From Methylococcaceae bacterium (GTDB lineage: Bacteria; Pseudomonadota; Gammaproteobacteria; Methylococcales; Methylomonadaceae), in the NCBI GenBank assembly GCA_030618325.1, contig JAUXDP010000153.1, forward strand, positions 1 to 7,435: a stretch of DNA of 7,435 nt, in the 5' to 3' direction. Positions within the stretch are counted from its first letter, which is position 1, and every line of letters begins with the position of its first letter. Positions 5,737 through 7,435 of this stretch are shown here, one piece after another. The notes beneath the pieces were generated by a model that searched no databases, was not told the DNA's origin, and saw only the letters and a program-made list of their open reading frames with translations. The position numbers and the translations under genes were made by a program.

Positions 5737-5765
5737 TTGAAATATATCGTTTAATTATATATACT
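5737..5765 (+). promoter_or_regulatory. Sigma-70-type promoter of the toxin-antitoxin operon
   Basis: TTGAAA (5737-5742) and TATACT (5760-5765) are separated by exactly 17 bases, a near-consensus housekeeping promoter. Transcription would begin close to 5772, about 30 bases before the antitoxin ATG. Confidence 0.6.
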
Positions 5766-5769
5766 TTTA

Positions 5770-5785
5770 AATATAAACTTATATT
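5770..5785. promoter_or_regulatory. Palindromic operator for antitoxin autoregulation
   Basis: AATATAA (5770-5776) and TTATATT (5779-5785) are perfect inverted arms around a 2-base centre. The palindrome covers the predicted transcription start, where binding by the dimeric Phd/YefM-type antitoxin (alone or with toxin) would block the promoter. This is the usual arrangement for this antitoxin family. The AT-only arms could be a chance palindrome in AT-rich DNA. Confidence 0.45.
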
Positions 5786-5801
5786 GTAATTGAGCCTATA
5801 A

Positions 5802-6056
5802 ATGCAACTCTCATCAAAAGATCTACGTTTTCATACAAAATCTGCTCTGGATGCCGTTAAACGTGGTGAACAAATCGAAATCACCTTTCATGGAAAGGTT
5901 GTCGCGGTTATGGTTGCTCCTGAAGCAATAACTAAATCCGTAACAAAAGTAAATGTAGAAGATGTTTCTGCTTTTGGAATGTGGGCAGATCGTGACGATA
6001 TGGCTGATGTTGATGCTTATATTCGGGAATTAAGAAAACCACGGTTCAAGCTTTGA
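5802..6056 (+). CDS. Phd/YefM-family antitoxin
   Basis: An 84-residue antitoxin of a type II toxin-antitoxin pair. The N-terminal part (1-45) has the Phd/YefM dimerisation and DNA-binding layout: a short first strand (MQLSSKDLRF), a helix (HTKSALDAVKRGE), then strands IEITFHGKVVAVMVAP. The C-terminal part (about 56-84), AFGMWADRDDMADVDAYIRELRKPRF, is the motif of antitoxins paired with VapC-type PIN toxins; it wraps the toxin and blocks its active site. The stop shares bases with the toxin's TTG start (TTGA, 6053-6056), so the two are translationally coupled. It has its own promoter and a palindrome at the transcription start. The ribosome site is weak (TGAG at 5791-5794). Confidence 0.88.
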   Translation: MQLSSKDLRFHTKSALDAVKRGEQIEITFHGKVVAVMVAPEAITKSVTKVNVEDVSAFGMWADRDDMADVDAYIRELRKPRFKL

Positions 6057-6434
6057 TATTAATTGATACCTGCATATTGATTAATCACTTTCGAGGTGAT
6101 ACTCCAACAACACGTTTCCTATTGGAAAATAACAGGGAGATGAAAATCTGCTCTGTCACTGATATGGAGATATCTCAGGGTGTTCGGAATAAAGCTGAAC
6201 TTAGGTGTTACGAAAAATTGTTACAGGAACTGGGTATCCAGATTATTGACCTTAATGAAGAAATATCAGTAAAAGCTCGTTTATGGGTAAGGTCATTTGG
6301 GCTTTCTCATGGTTTATACCTTGCTGATGCATTAATTGCCGCAACAGCTAGCCGTTCATGGGTATCAATTGATCAGTGTCAATTTGAAAGACTTTCATTT
6401 TTTAGATATTCAGCTTGCTTCAATAAAGCACTGA
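6053..6434 (+). pseudogene. vapC: VapC-type PIN-domain toxin with a late frameshift
   Basis: The gene starts at TTG 6053, overlapping the antitoxin stop, and reads MILIDTCILINHFRG, the standard VapC opening with catalytic Asp5. Glu39 (TDMEISQG) and Asp92 (YLADALIAAT) supply two more of the four acidic, metal-binding residues of this ribonuclease. At codon 98-99 the sequence departs from the family: the uninterrupted frame runs on to 6511 as a Ser/Arg/Phe-rich tail antisense to fhcC. Moving one base forward at 6348 gives LAVHGYQLISVNLKDFHFLD and a stop at 6432-6434, which matches the normal VapC C-terminus, including the N-x-K-D-F segment with the fourth acidic residue. One extra base within about 6344-6347 explains this. 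The restored protein would have 126 residues, the family's usual length. As written, the toxin is probably inactive or weakened, unless the base is a read error. Confidence 0.8.
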
Positions 6435-6475
6435 AAAAATGGGCGGTCTATTCGGTATACAATAAGATTTCGCCC
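6434..6475 (-). terminator. Probable terminator of the fhc operon, shared with the toxin gene
   Basis: GGGCG (6441-6445) pairs with CGCCC (6471-6475). Inside, TCTATT (6447-6452) pairs with AATAAGA (6461-6467) with one bulge, leaving an 8-base loop. On the minus strand the stem is followed by A and then six T (complement of 6434-6439), the shape of an intrinsic terminator for fhcC. The fhcC stop codon (6448-6450) lies inside the structure. On the plus strand it follows the restored toxin stop at 6432-6434, so it may end both convergent genes. Confidence 0.5.
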
Positions 6476-7254
6476 TTATTTAACTCAATGGAATCTCCGC
6501 TCCAGCGCTGATACTGGCCATTAATATGCGCATCCTCCAACGACAAGCCAAGCTTGCGAAGATAAATTAGGATACTTCTAATAACCGTAGGCTTATAAGT
6601 TGTGCCATAGGTGAATGTGGGTAATAGCTGGACATTTTGGGTGGAGATAATCGTCCCGCGAACCATGCTAGCGCCAGGGCGTTGGCCTAGCTTGCCCAGT
6701 ACGACAATAGTGCCTGCTTTCATATTGACACCCGTGAAATCACCGCTATCGCCGCCAATTGCAATTAGACCTCGCCGCATACCATTGCCGACTTCATTTT
6801 TTGCGTTGCCGTAAATAATAATTTCACCACCTTGAATGCCAATTGAACTGCCTCGTACAGCGCTACCTACCATGTGTCCGGCATCGCCTTTGATGCAAAT
6901 ACGACCTCCAGATATTTCACGGCCTACCCAGTCGCCTGCATCACCTTCAACGATAATTTCACCACCGGTCATTTCGGCTCCCAGATGCGCACCGACATTG
7001 CCAGATATTTTCAGAAGTCCGCTGCTCATACCCGAACCCACCAGTTTTACTTTGGACAGATCTCCTTCCACTTCAACCGAACCTTCTTTTCCTTCATCGC
7101 TAATGGTGAAAAAATCACCCAGGGTTCGTTTGTTATTGCCATGAAATATTGTTAAAGATTTAGCTTCTGCTACTGTCTTTCCTGATAGCTGGTCTGGTGA
7201 AATGACATCAGCTTCTAAGGGGACTTCCGGTAAGGTATGTAAACTTAACTTCAT
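6448..7254 (-). CDS. fhcC: Formyltransferase/hydrolase complex subunit C
   Basis: A 268-residue protein made largely of a right-handed beta-helix. From about residue 61 to 200 there are seven glycine-rich rungs of 18-25 residues built on the pattern G-D/N-x-G...G-x-x-M/I-x-x-G, for example VEGDAGDWVGREISGG and IGGDSGDFTGVNMKAG. This is the fold of formylmethanofuran dehydrogenase subunit C and the GltB C-terminal domain. In methylotrophic bacteria FhcC is the structural partner of FhcA, FhcB and FhcD; the complex converts formyl-tetrahydromethanopterin, via a methanofuran-like carrier, to formate in the C1 oxidation pathway. The C-terminal part (about 210-268: TYGTTYKPTVIRSILIYL, then QRWSGDSIELNKGEILLY) also fits FmdC-type proteins. 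It lies 2 bases after fhcD, with ribosome site AGGG (7261-7264) inside the fhcD end. It is probably the last gene of the operon, as in the fhcBADC order I recall from Methylobacterium. Confidence 0.92.
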   Translation of the reverse strand: MKLSLHTLPEVPLEADVISPDQLSGKTVAEAKSLTIFHGNNKRTLGDFFTISDEGKEGSVEVEGDLSKVKLVGSGMSSGLLKISGNVGAHLGAEMTGGEIIVEGDAGDWVGREISGGRICIKGDAGHMVGSAVRGSSIGIQGGEIIIYGNAKNEVGNGMRRGLIAIGGDSGDFTGVNMKAGTIVVLGKLGQRPGASMVRGTIISTQNVQLLPTFTYGTTYKPTVIRSILIYLRKLGLSLEDAHINGQYQRWSGDSIELNKGEILLYTE

Positions 7255-7256
7255 GA

Positions 7257-7435
7257 TTAACCCTGCAATAATTTATGCAAATATAAATGAAATTGTCCCA
7301 GATTACCCCCATAATTTCCGGCTGTAATTTGTACGACACCTTCTCTAACGGCAGCCTGTATTCCTAAGCGCATAGATTCACCAACGGCTTTTTCATCCAA
7401 ACCGTCTATCACGATTTCCAGAACACAAGTCACTT
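7257..7435 (-). CDS. fhcD: Formyltransferase/hydrolase complex subunit D (formylmethanofuran:H4MPT formyltransferase), 3' end
   Basis: The reading frame enters from the right edge of the window (first whole codon at 7433) and ends at TAA 7257-7259, giving the last 58 residues. The sequence CVLEIVIDGLDEKAV, then MRLGIQAAVREGVVQITAGN and YGGNLGQFHLYLHKLL, is characteristic of the C-terminus of Ftr/FhcD, where ITAGNYGGKLG is a near-invariant signature. The enzyme transfers the formyl group between tetrahydromethanopterin and the methanofuran-type carrier, and it works with FhcABC in the cytoplasm. Its stop lies 2 bases before the fhcC start, so the two are co-transcribed. The rest of the gene lies beyond the window. 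Confidence 0.92.
   Translation of the reverse strand, partial: VTCVLEIVIDGLDEKAVGESMRLGIQAAVREGVVQITAGNYGGNLGQFHLYLHKLLQG
7261..7264 (-). promoter_or_regulatory. Ribosome binding site of fhcC
   Basis: On the minus strand AGGG stands 6 bases before the ATG at 7254. It lies in the last two codons of fhcD, supporting the chosen fhcC start and coupling between the two genes. Confidence 0.55.

Noticed and set aside
6435..6511. Extended C-terminus of the toxin overlapping fhcC
   Set aside because: The normal VapC end is found in the next frame with a stop at 6432-6434, so the extension is a product of the frameshift.
6611..7155. Proline/serine-rich plus-strand frames opposite fhcC
   Set aside because: The Gly-rich repeats of fhcC give Pro/Ser/Ala-rich antisense frames; they are reflections of the beta-helix codons, not genes.

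Overview
The window most likely comes from the chromosome of a gammaproteobacterial methylotroph, with a methane oxidiser of the Methylococcales the best guess. The evidence is the right-hand end: the distal part of an fhc operon on the minus strand (fhcD 3' end, then complete fhcC). This operon encodes the tetrahydromethanopterin-linked formyltransferase/hydrolase complex that turns formyl-H4MPT into formate. A PEP-CTERM secreted protein, a toxin-antitoxin pair, transposase debris and a palindromic repeat cluster fit the same kind of genome. By eye the base composition is AT-leaning. The taxonomic call is inference.

Layout. 1-330: 3' end of a DDE/integrase-core transposase, followed by about 340 bases of IS-flank-like, non-coding DNA. 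669-1283 (minus): a PEP-CTERM protein gene, complete in frame from signal peptide to sorting signal except for one internal TAG. Its upstream region carries a 22-bp-spaced direct repeat. 1284-1691: non-coding, with a GC-rich, strongly palindromic block around 1490-1576. 1692-2183: GNAT acetyltransferase. 2366-5610: four plus-strand genes encoding an APH/EcKinase-like small-molecule kinase, a CysQ/IMPase-like phosphatase, a freestanding TOPRIM protein derived from GyrB/ParE, and an SRAP (YedK/HMCES) protein. The last three overlap one another by 4 and 8 bases and look translationally coupled; a four-hairpin repeat sits between the kinase and the phosphatase. 5802-6434: a Phd/YefM-type antitoxin and a VapC-type PIN toxin with its own promoter and operator; the toxin carries a late frameshift. 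6448-7435 (minus): fhcC and the fhcD 3' end, convergent with the toxin and sharing a probable terminator.

The part most likely to be new is 2366-5610. I do not recognise this kinase-phosphatase-TOPRIM-SRAP set as a described system. Two of its proteins have telling changes at otherwise near-invariant sites. The TOPRIM protein has lost the ATPase and transducer domains of GyrB and has Gly in place of the middle Asp of the DxDxD motif. The SRAP protein starts Met-Pro-Ser-Arg instead of Met-Cys-Gly-Arg, so the catalytic Cys2 is replaced by Pro. After Met removal this would expose an N-terminal proline, the nucleophile used by Fpg/Nei glycosylases at abasic sites. A DNA-damage or DNA-end processing module is a reasonable hypothesis, not a demonstrated function.
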